Shown here one piece after another: positions 1 to 8,041 of a DNA stretch of 64,000 nt. This stretch comes from Holophagales bacterium (GTDB lineage: Bacteria > Acidobacteriota > Thermoanaerobaculia > UBA5066). The notes under the pieces were generated by a model. It searched no databases and was not told the DNA's origin. It saw nothing but the letters and a program-made list of their open reading frames with translations. The translations under genes were made by a program, and so were the position numbers. The stretch lies in NCBI GenBank assembly GCA_016714815.1, contig JADKBZ010000001.1, forward strand, positions 682,001 to 746,000, read 5' to 3'. The number at the start of each line of letters is the position of its first letter. Positions within the stretch are counted from its first letter, which is position 1.

Positions 1-1
1 C

Positions 2-841
2 CGGACGGCGATCGTCGCGAAGAACGTCGGGGGGCAGGTTCTCGAGACGGTCGGCATCGACAACCTCATCGGGACCACCCACACCGAGGGGAAGAAGCTG
101 GCGGCCGACATCCTGGCCCACGTGAGGAGCTATCCCGTCGAGATCCTCGACAACCGCCGCGTGGAGGCGATCGAGAACGGCGAGCTGAAGACGATTCGCC
201 TCGCGGGGGGCGAGGTGCTCCAGGCGAAGTCGCTCATCGTGGCGACGGGGGCGCAGTGGCGCGAGCTGAACGTTCCCGGCGAGAAGGAGTACATCGGCCG
301 CGGGGTCGCCTTCTGCCCGCACTGCGACGGCCCGTTCTACAAGGACAAGAAGGTCGTCGTCATCGGCGGAGGCAACTCGGGGATCGAGGCCGCGATCGAC
401 CTCGCGGGAATCTGCGCGTCAGTGACGGTGATCGAGTTCATGGCCGAGCTGAAGGCGGACAAGGTTCTCGTCGACAACCTGAAGAAGCTCTCGAACACGG
501 AGGTCATCCTGAACCACCGGTCCGCCGAGATCGTCGGCGACGGGAGCCGGGTGACGGGAATCAAGGTCGTCGATCGCGGGAGCGACGCGGAGAAGACGAT
601 CCCGGTCGACGGGATCTTCATCCAGATCGGCCTCGCCCCGAACTCGGGGCTCGTGCGCGGGCTCGTCGACGTCAACCGTTTCGGCGAGATCGTCGTGGAC
701 GAGAAGTGCCGCACGTCGACGAAGGGGATCTACGCGGCGGGCGACGTCACGACGACGCCCTACAAGCAGATCATCATCTCGATGGGCGAGGGGGCGAAGG
801 CGGCGCTGGCGGCCTTCGAGGACAGGATCCACGCGGCGTAG
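2..841 (+). CDS. ahpF: Alkyl hydroperoxide reductase subunit F, C-terminal part (5' end outside window)
   Basis: This is a flavoprotein disulfide reductase that passes NADPH/NADH electrons to a peroxiredoxin partner (AhpC). The frame is open from base 2, so the N-terminus lies outside the window; 279 residues are visible. The redox-active CxxC sits in CPHCDGP, which is the AhpF-type form rather than the CATCDG form usual in plain thioredoxin reductases. It is followed at once by the nucleotide-binding GGGNSGIEAAIDLAG stretch and, near the end, by GIYAAGDVTT and PYKQIIISMGEGAKAA, which close the FAD site. Whether the N-terminal tandem thioredoxin-like module is present cannot be seen, so a short AhpF-like thioredoxin reductase remains possible. 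The gene ends just before a strong terminator. Confidence 0.9.
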   Translation, partial: RTAIVAKNVGGQVLETVGIDNLIGTTHTEGKKLAADILAHVRSYPVEILDNRRVEAIENGELKTIRLAGGEVLQAKSLIVATGAQWRELNVPGEKEYIGRGVAFCPHCDGPFYKDKKVVVIGGGNSGIEAAIDLAGICASVTVIEFMAELKADKVLVDNLKKLSNTEVILNHRSAEIVGDGSRVTGIKVVDRGSDAEKTIPVDGIFIQIGLAPNSGLVRGLVDVNRFGEIVVDEKCRTSTKGIYAAGDVTTTPYKQIIISMGEGAKAALAAFEDRIHAA

Positions 842-869
842 GCGCGCCGTCCTCCGGAGAGGGCGATGC

Positions 870-905
870 GGCGCCCCGCGGATCTCCGCGGGGCGCCGTT
901 TTCGT
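870..905 (+). terminator. Rho-independent terminator after ahpF
   Basis: A 12-bp perfect GC stem (arms 870-881 and 886-897) closes on an ATCT loop and is followed by a GTTTTCGTT tail. It lies 29 bases after the ahpF stop and separates that gene from the small secreted-protein gene. Confidence 0.85.
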
Positions 906-1014
906 TCCGATCGGTGAGTTCTCTCACTCCCGCGCCTCGCAAAGGGATGGCACGGCGGCTGCAATGGACGGTGCGGGAGCGAGGAGCTCCCGAGATCGCC
1001 CAAGGAGGTCCGAC

Positions 1015-1437
1015 ATGAAGAACGCCCGCAGCAACACGACTCTCGCCGTCCTCGCCGTCCTGGCTCTCGCGGCGGCGCCGTCGGCCCGTGCGGACGTGCG
1101 GTTTCACGTCTCGCTTCCCCTTCCGCCGTCGCCCCGCGAGGTCCTGCGCAGCCTTCCCGTACCGCCGCTGCCACACGTCGTCGTCCACGACCGCGGGCGG
1201 GGTCCCGACGACCGGTACGCCGACCACGGCCGGCGTGACGGACGGTGGAACTACGAGAACCGCCTCCGGGACGACCGGTACGGATACGACCGACGCCACC
1301 GCGACGCCGCCCGCTGGGCTTTCGTCGAAGGGCGCTGGGTCGTGCGGCCGTTCCGCAGCGCGGTGTGGGTCGACGGCCACTACGACCGGTGGGGCCGCTG
1401 GATCTCCGGGTACTGGGTCCGGGCCCGCTACCGGTAG
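1015..1437 (+). CDS. Small secreted Trp/Gly/Arg-rich protein (YxWGxW-like)
   Basis: This predicted 140-residue exported protein has no assigned function. The start ATG is chosen because AAGGAGGT lies 5 bases upstream and the protein then opens with a clean signal peptide (charged MKNARSN, an Ala/Leu/Val core, and an ARA cleavage motif near residue 27). The mature part has a proline-rich segment (about 30-55), an Arg/Asp/Tyr-rich middle, and a C-terminus dominated by Trp, Tyr and Gly, including WVDGHYDRWGRW and SGYW. That pattern resembles the short YxWGxW repeat proteins of Gram-negative envelopes. The gene stands alone between the ahpF terminator and the convergent kynU. Confidence 0.7.
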   Translation: MKNARSNTTLAVLAVLALAAAPSARADVRFHVSLPLPPSPREVLRSLPVPPLPHVVVHDRGRGPDDRYADHGRRDGRWNYENRLRDDRYGYDRRHRDAARWAFVEGRWVVRPFRSAVWVDGHYDRWGRWISGYWVRARYR

Positions 1438-1456
1438 TCCGGAGGTCTCGACAGGC

Positions 1457-2689
1457 TCAGGTCACCGCCAGGCGGCGGCGGAACTCGGGGCGCTCGTGGG
1501 CGTGCGACGACAGCACCTCCGCGAGCGCCCTTGCCGCGTCCCACGTGTCGACGAAGCGTACGTAGAGCGGCGCGAATCCGAAGCGGAGGACGTCGGGGAC
1601 GCGGAAGTCCCCGACGACGCCGCGGGCGACGAGAGCCTGGATCACGGCGTAGCCGTCGGGGTAGGCGAAGGAGACCTGGCTTCCGCGCCGGACCGGGTCG
1701 CGCGGGGAGACGAGGCGGACGGCCGCGCCGCACTCCTGCTCGACGGCCTCGACGAAGAACGACGTGAGCTTCTCCGACTTCTCGCGGACGAGGGAGAGGT
1801 CCGCCTCGAGGATCACGTCCAGCGCGGCGTCGAGGGCCGTCATCGAGAGAATGGGCGGCGTCCCCGAGAGGGCGCGCGAGATTCCCGGAGCGGGCCGGTA
1901 GCCCGGCTCGAAGGCGAATGGCGCGGCGTGACCGAACCAGCCGGAGAGAGGCTGGCGGAACACTTCCTGGTGACGGGCCGCCACGTAGAGGAACGCCGGG
2001 GCGCCAGGACCTCCGCAGAGGTACTTGTAGCCGCAGCCGACGGCGAAATCGGCCCCGGCGGCGTCGAGCTCGACCGGCATCGCGCCGGCCGTGTGGGCGA
2101 GGTCCCAGACGACGAGAGCGCCCGCTTCGTGAGCGGCGCGCGTGACGGCGGGGAGGTCGTGGCGCTCGCCGGTCCGGTAGTCGACGTGCGTCAGGAGGAG
2201 GACGGCGGTGTCCGTGTCGAGGGCGGAGAGGAGCTCGCCCTTCGCGACGAGGTGGAGCCGGTGTCCGCGCGCGAGGAGCTCGGCGAGCCCTTCGGCGACG
2301 TAGAGGTCCGTGGGGAAATTCCCCTCCTCGGAGACGATCGTGAGCCGGCCGGGCCGGAGGGCGAGCGCGGCCGAAAGGACCTTGAAGACGTTCACGGAGG
2401 TCGAGTCGGTGCAGACGACCTCGCCCGGCCGGGCGCCGACGAGGCGCGCGATCCTGTCCCCCACGCGGCGCGGCAGGTCGACCCACCCCGCGTCGGTCCA
2501 GCTCCTCACGAGTCCCTCTCCCCACTCGCGCGTCACCGCCGCCGCGACCCGGGCCACCGCCCCCTTCGGCAGAGCGCCGAGCGAGTTGCCGTCCAGATAG
2601 ACGAGACCTTCGGGGAGGGCGAAACGCTCGCGGAAAGGGTTGAGCGGGTCCGCCGCGTCGAGGCGTTCGGCGTCGATGCGGGCGATCAC
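1457..2689 (-). CDS. kynU: Kynureninase
   Basis: A PLP-dependent fold-type I hydrolase that cleaves kynurenine or 3-hydroxykynurenine to (hydroxy)anthranilate and alanine. The 410 residues match the usual family length. The PLP lysine is Lys222 in GCGYKYLCGGPG, and the cofactor-ring aspartate is Asp206 in WDLAHTAG. The N-terminal YLDGNSLGALPK and SEEGNFPTDLY segments are also typical of kynureninases. The start is a GTG only 4 bases after the ftsB-like stop, so the gene reads as the last member of an eno-ftsB-kynU transcription unit. No other tryptophan-degradation gene is in the window, so whether it serves catabolism or NAD/anthranilate supply is open. Confidence 0.93.
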   Translation of the reverse strand: MIARIDAERLDAADPLNPFRERFALPEGLVYLDGNSLGALPKGAVARVAAAVTREWGEGLVRSWTDAGWVDLPRRVGDRIARLVGARPGEVVCTDSTSVNVFKVLSAALALRPGRLTIVSEEGNFPTDLYVAEGLAELLARGHRLHLVAKGELLSALDTDTAVLLLTHVDYRTGERHDLPAVTRAAHEAGALVVWDLAHTAGAMPVELDAAGADFAVGCGYKYLCGGPGAPAFLYVAARHQEVFRQPLSGWFGHAAPFAFEPGYRPAPGISRALSGTPPILSMTALDAALDVILEADLSLVREKSEKLTSFFVEAVEQECGAAVRLVSPRDPVRRGSQVSFAYPDGYAVIQALVARGVVGDFRVPDVLRFGFAPLYVRFVDTWDAARALAEVLSSHAHERPEFRRRLAVT

Positions 2690-2693
2690 GCCG

Positions 2694-3170
2694 TCAGCGA
2701 CCCGGGGCCGCGGGGGCAGCCGGCGTCCGCTTCGGCGTCACCTTCTCCTCGAAGCCGGGTGGCAGGACGAGCACGACGTCCCCCGGGGCGACGAGCTGGA
2801 GAGTCTCGCGGGCGATCTTCTCGACGGCGGCGGGGTCCTCCGAAAGGAGAGCGACCTCCCGCTCGAGCCCTTCGTTCCGCTCGTTGATCGCGGTGACCTC
2901 GGCCTGGAGGGCTCCCGCCTGGGCCCGCTGCTTGCGGACCTGGAGAAAGCCACGGTCGCCTGCCAGAAAGAAGACGAACAGGAGGACCGAGAAGACGAGC
3001 GAGAAGCCGACGTAGGAGAGCGGGTGGACGTGCGGACGCTCCGGCCGGGCCGCGGGCCCGGTCACGGCGGGCTCGTCCGTCCGGCGCGCGGGGCGGGGAG
3101 GCGGCGCCTGCCGCCCCCCCACCCTGGAAACGAGGCCCTTCTTCGGGCCGGAGATCCGCTCGAACCTCAA
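2694..3170 (-). CDS. ftsB: FtsB/DivIC-family septum formation initiator protein
   Basis: A bitopic inner-membrane division protein of 158 residues. A basic, proline-rich cytoplasmic tail (1-48) is followed by one transmembrane helix (about 51-71, LSYVGFSLVFSVLLFVFFLAG) and a periplasmic coiled coil (about 77-110). The C-terminus ends in the family's EDPAAVEKIARETLQLVAPG segment, the conserved last part of DivIC/FtsB. It lies just downstream of enolase, the same neighbour order seen in many bacteria (eno-ftsB). The start used is a TTG at 3170 with only a weak ribosome site; a shorter start nearer the helix is possible. In FtsB-type complexes the partners are FtsL and FtsQ, which are not seen here. 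Confidence 0.8.
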   Translation of the reverse strand: MRFERISGPKKGLVSRVGGRQAPPPRPARRTDEPAVTGPAARPERPHVHPLSYVGFSLVFSVLLFVFFLAGDRGFLQVRKQRAQAGALQAEVTAINERNEGLEREVALLSEDPAAVEKIARETLQLVAPGDVVLVLPPGFEEKVTPKRTPAAPAAPGR

Positions 3171-3212
3171 CTCTTCGACTGTTTCCCGGAGCTTCCCAGG
3201 TGCCCCGACCCT

Positions 3213-4487
3213 CTACTTCTTCACGGCCAGCCCGAAGAAATGGCCCGCAGAGGCGAGCTCTTCCTCGACCCGGAGGAGGCGGTTGTACTTCGCGAGCCTC
3301 TCGGAGCGCGAGGCCGAACCGGTCTTGATGAACATGGAGTTCGTCGCGACGGCGAGGTCGGCGATCGTCGTGTCCTCGGTCTCGCCGGAGCGGTGCGAGA
3401 CGGCGGTGACGTAGCGGGCGACCTGCGCCATCCGGACCGCCTCGAGCGTCTCGGTGATCGTCCCGATCTGGTTCACCTTGACGAGGAGTCCGTTGGCGAT
3501 GCCGTCGCGGATCCCCTCGGCGAGGATCTTCGGGTTCGTGACGAAGAGGTCGTCGCCGATGAGGTGGATCTTCGAGCCGAGCTTGTCGGTCATCAGCTTC
3601 CAGCCGACCTTGTCCCCCTCGGCGCAGCCGTCCTCGATCGAGACGACGGGGTAGTCCTTCACGATCGCTTCCCAGAACGCGACCATCTCCGCGGGGGAGA
3701 GCTTGAGCCCTTCGCCGTCGAGGACGTAGGTGCCGTCCTTGAAGTACTCGGAGGCGGCCGGGTCGAGGGCGATGTAGACCTGCTCGCCCGCCTTGTAGCC
3801 CGCCTTGCCGATCGCCTCGACGATGACGTCGAGCGCCTCGCGAGCGGTGCCGATCGCGGGGGCGAAGCCCCCCTCGTCCCCGACTCCGGTCGCCAGGCCC
3901 TTCCTCTTCAGGATCGACTTGAGGGCGTGGAAGGTCTCGGCCCCGGCGCGCAGCGCCTCGCGGAACGACTCGAAACCGGCCGGGACGAGCATGAACTCCT
4001 GGTGGTCGAGCGGGTTGTCGGCGTGGGCCCCGCCGTTGACGACGTTCATCATCGGCACGGGGAGAGAGACCGCGCCGGTGCCGCCGAGGTAGCGGTAGAG
4101 GGGGAGCTCGCACGCCTCGGCGGCGGCGCGGCAGACGGCCATCGAGACGCCGAGCGTCGCGTTGGCGCCGAGCTTCGACTTGTACTCGGTGCCGTCGAGG
4201 TCGCAGAGGAGCTCGTCGAGGCCCGCCTGGTCCCGGGCGTCAAAGCCGAGGAGCTCGGGGGCGATCGTCTTGTTGACGTTGTCGACGGCCTTCAGCGTCC
4301 CCTTGCCGCCGTAGCGCTTCGGGTCGCCGTCGCGCAGCTCGAGCGCCTCGCGGGTGCCCGTGGAGGCGCCCGACGGAACGCCGGCGCGGCCCGAGGCGCC
4401 CGACTCGAGGAGACACTCGACCTCGATGGTGGGATTCCCTCTGGAATCCAGGATCTCCCGTGCGTGGATTTCTTCGATGGCGTACAT
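3213..4487 (-). CDS. eno: Enolase (phosphopyruvate hydratase)
   Basis: Cytoplasmic glycolytic enzyme that interconverts 2-phosphoglycerate and phosphoenolpyruvate; 424 residues, normal length. Metal ligands appear at Asp242 (ALDPAASE), Glu285 (SIEDG) and Asp312 (GDDLFVT). The catalytic lysine is Lys337 in GLLVKVNQIGT, and the signature SHRSGETEDTTIADLAV follows. The substrate loop SGASTGTREALELRDGD is near residues 39-54. The ATG at 4487 has GGAGGAAGG about 7 bases upstream, inside a leader that also holds a short C/G hairpin near 4502-4518. It is the first gene of the eno-ftsB-kynU unit. Confidence 0.98.
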   Translation of the reverse strand: MYAIEEIHAREILDSRGNPTIEVECLLESGASGRAGVPSGASTGTREALELRDGDPKRYGGKGTLKAVDNVNKTIAPELLGFDARDQAGLDELLCDLDGTEYKSKLGANATLGVSMAVCRAAAEACELPLYRYLGGTGAVSLPVPMMNVVNGGAHADNPLDHQEFMLVPAGFESFREALRAGAETFHALKSILKRKGLATGVGDEGGFAPAIGTAREALDVIVEAIGKAGYKAGEQVYIALDPAASEYFKDGTYVLDGEGLKLSPAEMVAFWEAIVKDYPVVSIEDGCAEGDKVGWKLMTDKLGSKIHLIGDDLFVTNPKILAEGIRDGIANGLLVKVNQIGTITETLEAVRMAQVARYVTAVSHRSGETEDTTIADLAVATNSMFIKTGSASRSERLAKYNRLLRVEEELASAGHFFGLAVKK

Positions 4488-4640
4488 GCGGCGTCCTTCC
4501 TCCCCCGCTCGCGGGGGTGGCGAGATTCAGCGTTCCGGGACGGTCCGGCAGGCGTTGGCGAAGGCGAAATCCTCGGCGAGGACGGCTCTCCAGCCGGATG
4601 TTCCGGATCGGGTCATTGCAACCGGGCTCCTTCTGGCCCG

Positions 4641-4654
4641 TAAGATTCTACGGG
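4641..4654 (+). promoter_or_regulatory. Probable leaderless promoter of the CAP-domain gene
   Basis: TAAGAT at 4641-4646 is followed by exactly 7 bases and then the GTG start at 4654. A possible -35 TTGCAA is at 4616-4621, with a longer than ideal 19-base spacer. Transcription starting at or next to the start codon would make a leaderless mRNA, and no Shine-Dalgarno sequence is present. Confidence 0.5.
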
Positions 4655-5610
4655 TGAGAGCGCTTCGGCTGGTAACGGACCTTCGGGCGGTCGCCCTGGC
4701 GGCGGCCGTCCTGGCCCTTCCGCTCGGGGCGGCCCGGGACGCCGAGCCGCGCCGGGTGGTGATGGCGGGCCTCGCCCAGAGCTACGTGGAGAGGGTTCCC
4801 GGGGCCAAGGCCGAGATCCTCCGGATCATCAACGCGGAGCGGGCGGAAGCGGGAGCCCCCCCGCTGGCCTACGACCTCCTCGGGGCGAAGGTGGGGGACG
4901 AGTTCTGCGAGGACGCGGCCCGGAACCGGACCTCGGGGCACTGGGACGCCGCCGGCCGCCCCCCATACCTGCGCTGGGCGCTCGCCGGCGGCATCGATCA
5001 CCACGCCCAGAACTTCGCGTCCGAAAGCAGGTTCGGCTACGAGTTCACGGAAGCGCCGACCGAGCTCCTGAAGAAGATGCACGAAGCCTTCATGGCCGAG
5101 AAGCCGCCGAAGGACGGCCACCGCAAGACGGTTCTCGACCCGATCTGGACGCACGTCGGGATCGGCTTCTCGATCGTCGGCGGAGAGATGCGGATGACGG
5201 AGGAGTACAGCCGGCGCGTCCTCGAGTGGGCCGAGCTGCCGGCCCGGCCGGCGAAGGCCGGCGGACGGGCCTTCGTCGCCCTGAAGCTCCCGAGAGGATG
5301 GAACGTCGGCGCCGTGGACCTCGTCTACGAGGGGCTCCCGCAGCCGATGTCGCGGACCGAGATTGCGGCGCGAGGCTCCTACCGGATGCCGCCCGCTTCC
5401 CGGACCCTCCGCCCCTACCCTCCCGCCGGCGTCCTGTGGGAGTCGGGCGACAGGGGCGACTTCCGGTCGACCACCGGGGGCCGCATCGAGCTTTCCGTCC
5501 CCCTCGACCGTGGCCCGGGGCACTACTTCCTCGTCGTCTTCGCCGCGGAGGGGGAAGTCGTCGGCAGGAGGCTCCTCCCGGTCGCGGCGCCGATGGTGAC
5601 GGCGGAGTAG
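4654..5610 (+). CDS. Secreted CAP (SCP/PR-1-like) domain protein
   Basis: Predicted exported protein of 318 residues. The GTG start is preferred because it begins directly before a signal peptide (RALRLVTDLRAVALAAAVLALPLGAA), while the frame upstream is antisense to enolase. Residues about 45-200 form a CAP domain: an N-terminal helix with IINAERAEAGAPPLAYD, a central SGHWDAAGRPPYLRW, and GHRKTVLDPIWTHVGIGFS. These carry the histidine and glutamate positions that line the CAP cavity. The C-terminal ~110 residues look like a beta-rich accessory domain. Bacterial CAP proteins are secreted, with activities that are mostly unknown, so no reaction is assigned. Confidence 0.8.
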   Translation: MRALRLVTDLRAVALAAAVLALPLGAARDAEPRRVVMAGLAQSYVERVPGAKAEILRIINAERAEAGAPPLAYDLLGAKVGDEFCEDAARNRTSGHWDAAGRPPYLRWALAGGIDHHAQNFASESRFGYEFTEAPTELLKKMHEAFMAEKPPKDGHRKTVLDPIWTHVGIGFSIVGGEMRMTEEYSRRVLEWAELPARPAKAGGRAFVALKLPRGWNVGAVDLVYEGLPQPMSRTEIAARGSYRMPPASRTLRPYPPAGVLWESGDRGDFRSTTGGRIELSVPLDRGPGHYFLVVFAAEGEVVGRRLLPVAAPMVTAE

Positions 5611-5614
5611 CGGC

Positions 5615-5893
5615 GTGAGGCACCTTCTCGTCTCTTCCGGGGACGAAGGTCTCGTCGACCGGCTCCGGACCGTCCTCCCTCCCGGCTCGGTCCTCTTTAC
5701 CGCGCGGGGCGTCGACGACACGCTCGAACGGCTCGGCCGTTCGTCCCGCGTCGACGTCGTCGTCACCGACGACCCGGAGGTCGAGGCGGCCATCCGCGAG
5801 GAGGTGCCGGGGACCCTGCCGGTCGTCCTCCTGCCGGCGGGGGTGAAGGCGGCGGACGCCGTGCGCGCCATCGCCGCCCTCGGCGACGCCTGA
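5615..5893 (+). CDS. Short receiver-like protein (degenerate response-regulator fold)
   Basis: A 92-residue protein starting (GTG) 4 bases after the CAP gene, so probably co-transcribed with it. Its strand/helix rhythm resembles a response-regulator receiver: HLLVSSGDEGLVDRL for strand 1 and helix 1, RVDVVVTDDPEVE where the phospho-Asp strand should be, and TLPVVLLPAGVKAADAVRAI for the last strands. The usual acidic pair after strand 1 and the late Thr/Lys switch residues are absent. It is also shorter than a full receiver of about 120 residues, so it may be a pseudo-receiver. The similarity is a pattern judgement only. Confidence 0.5.
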   Translation: MRHLLVSSGDEGLVDRLRTVLPPGSVLFTARGVDDTLERLGRSSRVDVVVTDDPEVEAAIREEVPGTLPVVLLPAGVKAADAVRAIAALGDA

Positions 5894-5916
5894 ACCGGGG
5901 GGCTCCGTCTCCGGGC

Positions 5917-7515
5917 CTAGAACAGGCGCCGGTAGTCCGAGAGGTCCTTCTTCCAGACGAGAACGCCGCAGAAGCGCTCGCCCTCGGGGCAGACGGGCTT
6001 CGCCCCGGCGCGGGCGCGGACACCGCAGGGGGGGAGGAGCCAGCGGCCGATCCTCGGCTCGACCTCGCGCACCTGCTCGGCCTCGTCGAGGGAGGCGCGC
6101 CAGATCTCTTCCTGCGCATTGAAGCAGAGCCGCATGGCGAGCTTGTGGCGGAGGCCCGCGAGGTCGGCCGACTCGGTGAAGCGGAGGGCGACGGCGTTCG
6201 GGAGGAGGTAGGCGCGGAACTCGTCGGGGACGCCGAGGGCCTGCAGGCGCGCGATCGCCTCCCACGACTTCTCCATCGTCTCGTCGTAGAGCGCCCTCGC
6301 CTCGCCCGGCTCGGCGAGGAGCATCGGCGTCACGTAGTCGGGCTCGTCCGTGAGGTAGGCGTGGAGGGTCGGGCGGGAGGCGGGGGTCGTCCGGTGGCGC
6401 TGGTCCTGGCTGTCGGCGGTGTGGGAGAGCCGCTTGCGAAAGGTGTAGGCCGGGTGGTGAAGGGCCCGGGCGAGCTTGCCGTGGTCGGTCAGGTTGAGCG
6501 CTTCTCCGAGGAGCGGGTTGGCGGCCGGATCGATGGCGAGGGCGATCGCCTCGTCGTCGGAGAGGGACTCGGGCGAGGCGCCGACGACCTCGCGCACCGC
6601 CTCCGCCAGGAGCTCCTCGTTCCGGGTCTTGCGGTCGACGAGGCGCGAGATCCGTCCGCCGAGCCCGGCGTCGAAGCGCTCGCGGAAGGAGGCGTCGCCG
6701 GGCCTGCCGGACCGGAGGCCGCCGAAGAGGCGCGCGGCGAGGCCGAACTCGGGCGTCTCCTCGAGCGGGATCGGCTCCTCGAGGACGGCGGCGTACGAGG
6801 GGTCGTGCCGGAGGAGCTCGTCGGTCATCGACTCCACGACAAGCCGCTGCTCCGTCGGCGCGTCGAAGGTCGCCGCGAGGCGCCGGTAGCGGAAGAGGGT
6901 GACGGCCGAGACGGTGTGGTAGAGCGTCGTGAAGGTGGCCACGGGGAGGACGTATCGGGCGACCTCGAGGGCCCGCTTGCGGATTGCCTTCTCCCACCTG
7001 GCGGGCTGGCTCTCCCGCCCGCGGAACGTGCCGTAGAAGGCCCGCGAGGCGGCGGGGACGAGGAGGTCGCCGAGGCGGCGATAGGCCTCCGTCTGCCGCT
7101 CGCAGGTCTCGCGGTAGACCTCGAGCGCCTCGCCCGCGAGGGGCGGGACGGCGAAGGTCCCGGGCTTCACCTCGACGTAGCGCTGGGAGGTCTGCTCGGA
7201 GTTGTAGAAGGGGTGGGCGTGGAGGAACGACCAGACGAGCTGGCGGCTGACGTTCTCGAGCGTGAACTCGAAGTGGGCGTGCTGGAACGTCGTGTGGTGC
7301 CCGGCGAGGTAGACGTCCTGGGCGAGGGCGTCGCGGCGGGAGCGGCGTCGCTCCCTTTCGGCCGGGTCGGCGATCGCGTCGCCTCCGACCTCTTCCGGGG
7401 TGACGATCCCCTTCGGGCTGTAGCAGGTGCGCGCGGCGGCGACGACGCCGTCGAAGGGGCGCGCGAAAGCGTTCACGAGCTTCACGCGGGGAGGGGCGGA
7501 AAGGAACGGGGTCAC
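5917..7515 (-). CDS. thyX: FAD-dependent thymidylate synthase, double-length form
   Basis: ThyX makes dTMP from dUMP using methylene-tetrahydrofolate and reduced FAD. This protein is 532 residues, about twice the length of the common ~220-250-residue ThyX, and reads as two ThyX-like halves. The first half has RQLVWSFLHAHPFYNSEQTS at residues 91-110 in the motif position, without the full RHR triad. The second half has the canonical-looking RHRTTPASR at 373-381. No thyA is in the window. The GTG start at 7515 has TAGACT 9 bases before it and no clear ribosome site, so a leaderless transcript is likely. It diverges from the Rrf2 regulator. Confidence 0.85.
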   Translation of the reverse strand: MTPFLSAPPRVKLVNAFARPFDGVVAAARTCYSPKGIVTPEEVGGDAIADPAERERRRSRRDALAQDVYLAGHHTTFQHAHFEFTLENVSRQLVWSFLHAHPFYNSEQTSQRYVEVKPGTFAVPPLAGEALEVYRETCERQTEAYRRLGDLLVPAASRAFYGTFRGRESQPARWEKAIRKRALEVARYVLPVATFTTLYHTVSAVTLFRYRRLAATFDAPTEQRLVVESMTDELLRHDPSYAAVLEEPIPLEETPEFGLAARLFGGLRSGRPGDASFRERFDAGLGGRISRLVDRKTRNEELLAEAVREVVGASPESLSDDEAIALAIDPAANPLLGEALNLTDHGKLARALHHPAYTFRKRLSHTADSQDQRHRTTPASRPTLHAYLTDEPDYVTPMLLAEPGEARALYDETMEKSWEAIARLQALGVPDEFRAYLLPNAVALRFTESADLAGLRHKLAMRLCFNAQEEIWRASLDEAEQVREVEPRIGRWLLPPCGVRARAGAKPVCPEGERFCGVLVWKKDLSDYRRLF

Positions 7516-7524
7516 GCGGCGCGG

Positions 7525-7530
7525 AGTCTA
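7525..7530 (-). promoter_or_regulatory. -10 box of thyX
   Basis: TAGACT on the minus strand, followed by 9 bases and the thyX GTG. The opposite-facing TATAGT of the Rrf2 gene lies 40 bases away, so the two promoters share one short divergent region. Confidence 0.5.
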
Positions 7531-7570
7531 GCGAGGATCCGTCGAGTTGGATTCGGCTCCTTTCCGGGCC

Positions 7571-7576
7571 TATAGT
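7571..7576 (+). promoter_or_regulatory. -10 box of the Rrf2 regulator/desulfurase operon
   Basis: TATAGT in a GC-rich context, 21 bases before the ATG at 7598. It would give a leader of about 14 bases. An Rrf2 protein often represses its own promoter, so an operator overlapping this box is plausible but no palindrome was identified. Confidence 0.45.
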
Positions 7577-7597
7577 GGGGCGTTTGGGGGCCCCGCG

Positions 7598-8041
7598 ATG
7601 CTGAAACTGAACCGCATCGTCGACTACGGCATCCTCGTCTTGACCGAGATCGCGCGCCGCAACGCCTGCGTCTCGACCACCGAGCTGGCTGCCGTGTACG
7701 GCATCTCCGCAACGATCGTCGCAAAGGTCCTGAAGAAGCTGGCCCGGGCGGGCCTCGTCACCTCCGAGAGGGGAAGCCGGGGCGGTTACCGTCTCGCCCT
7801 GCCCGCCACGGGCGTGACGCTCCGCGCCGTCGTCAACGCTCTCGAGGGGCCGATCTCGCTCACGTTCTGCTCCAGCGGAACGGCGAGCGGCCGATGCCGG
7901 ACCCGGCCGTTCTGCGTGGCGTCCGACGCGATGAAGCGGCTGAACCACCTGGTGAACGGAGCGTTCGAGGCGGTCACGCTCGAGGACATTCTGCAGGCGA
8001 AGGAACGTCCGGGCCCGGTGCCGGCAGGCGCCGTGACATGA
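7598..8041 (+). CDS. Rrf2-family Fe-S-sensing regulator (SUF regulator type)
   Basis: A winged-helix transcription factor of 147 residues. The N-terminal half shows the Rrf2 helix-turn-helix (STTELAAVYGISATIVAKVL) and the wing SERGSRGGYRLA. Three cysteines at 91, 100 and 106 (C-x8-C-x5-C) match the spacing region used by IscR/SUF-type regulators to hold a [2Fe-2S] cluster. The ATG at 7598 is chosen because MLKLNRIVDYG is the usual family N-terminus; an upstream start in the same frame would overlap the promoter. Its stop overlaps the start of the cysteine desulfurase gene (ATGA), so both proteins come from one message. It probably adjusts sulfur mobilisation to Fe-S status. Confidence 0.88.
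   Translation: MLKLNRIVDYGILVLTEIARRNACVSTTELAAVYGISATIVAKVLKKLARAGLVTSERGSRGGYRLALPATGVTLRAVVNALEGPISLTFCSSGTASGRCRTRPFCVASDAMKRLNHLVNGAFEAVTLEDILQAKERPGPVPAGAVT

Noticed and set aside
2640..4643. A 667-codon plus-strand frame antisense to eno-ftsB.
   Set aside because: Shadow of enolase codons; translation has no recognisable fold.
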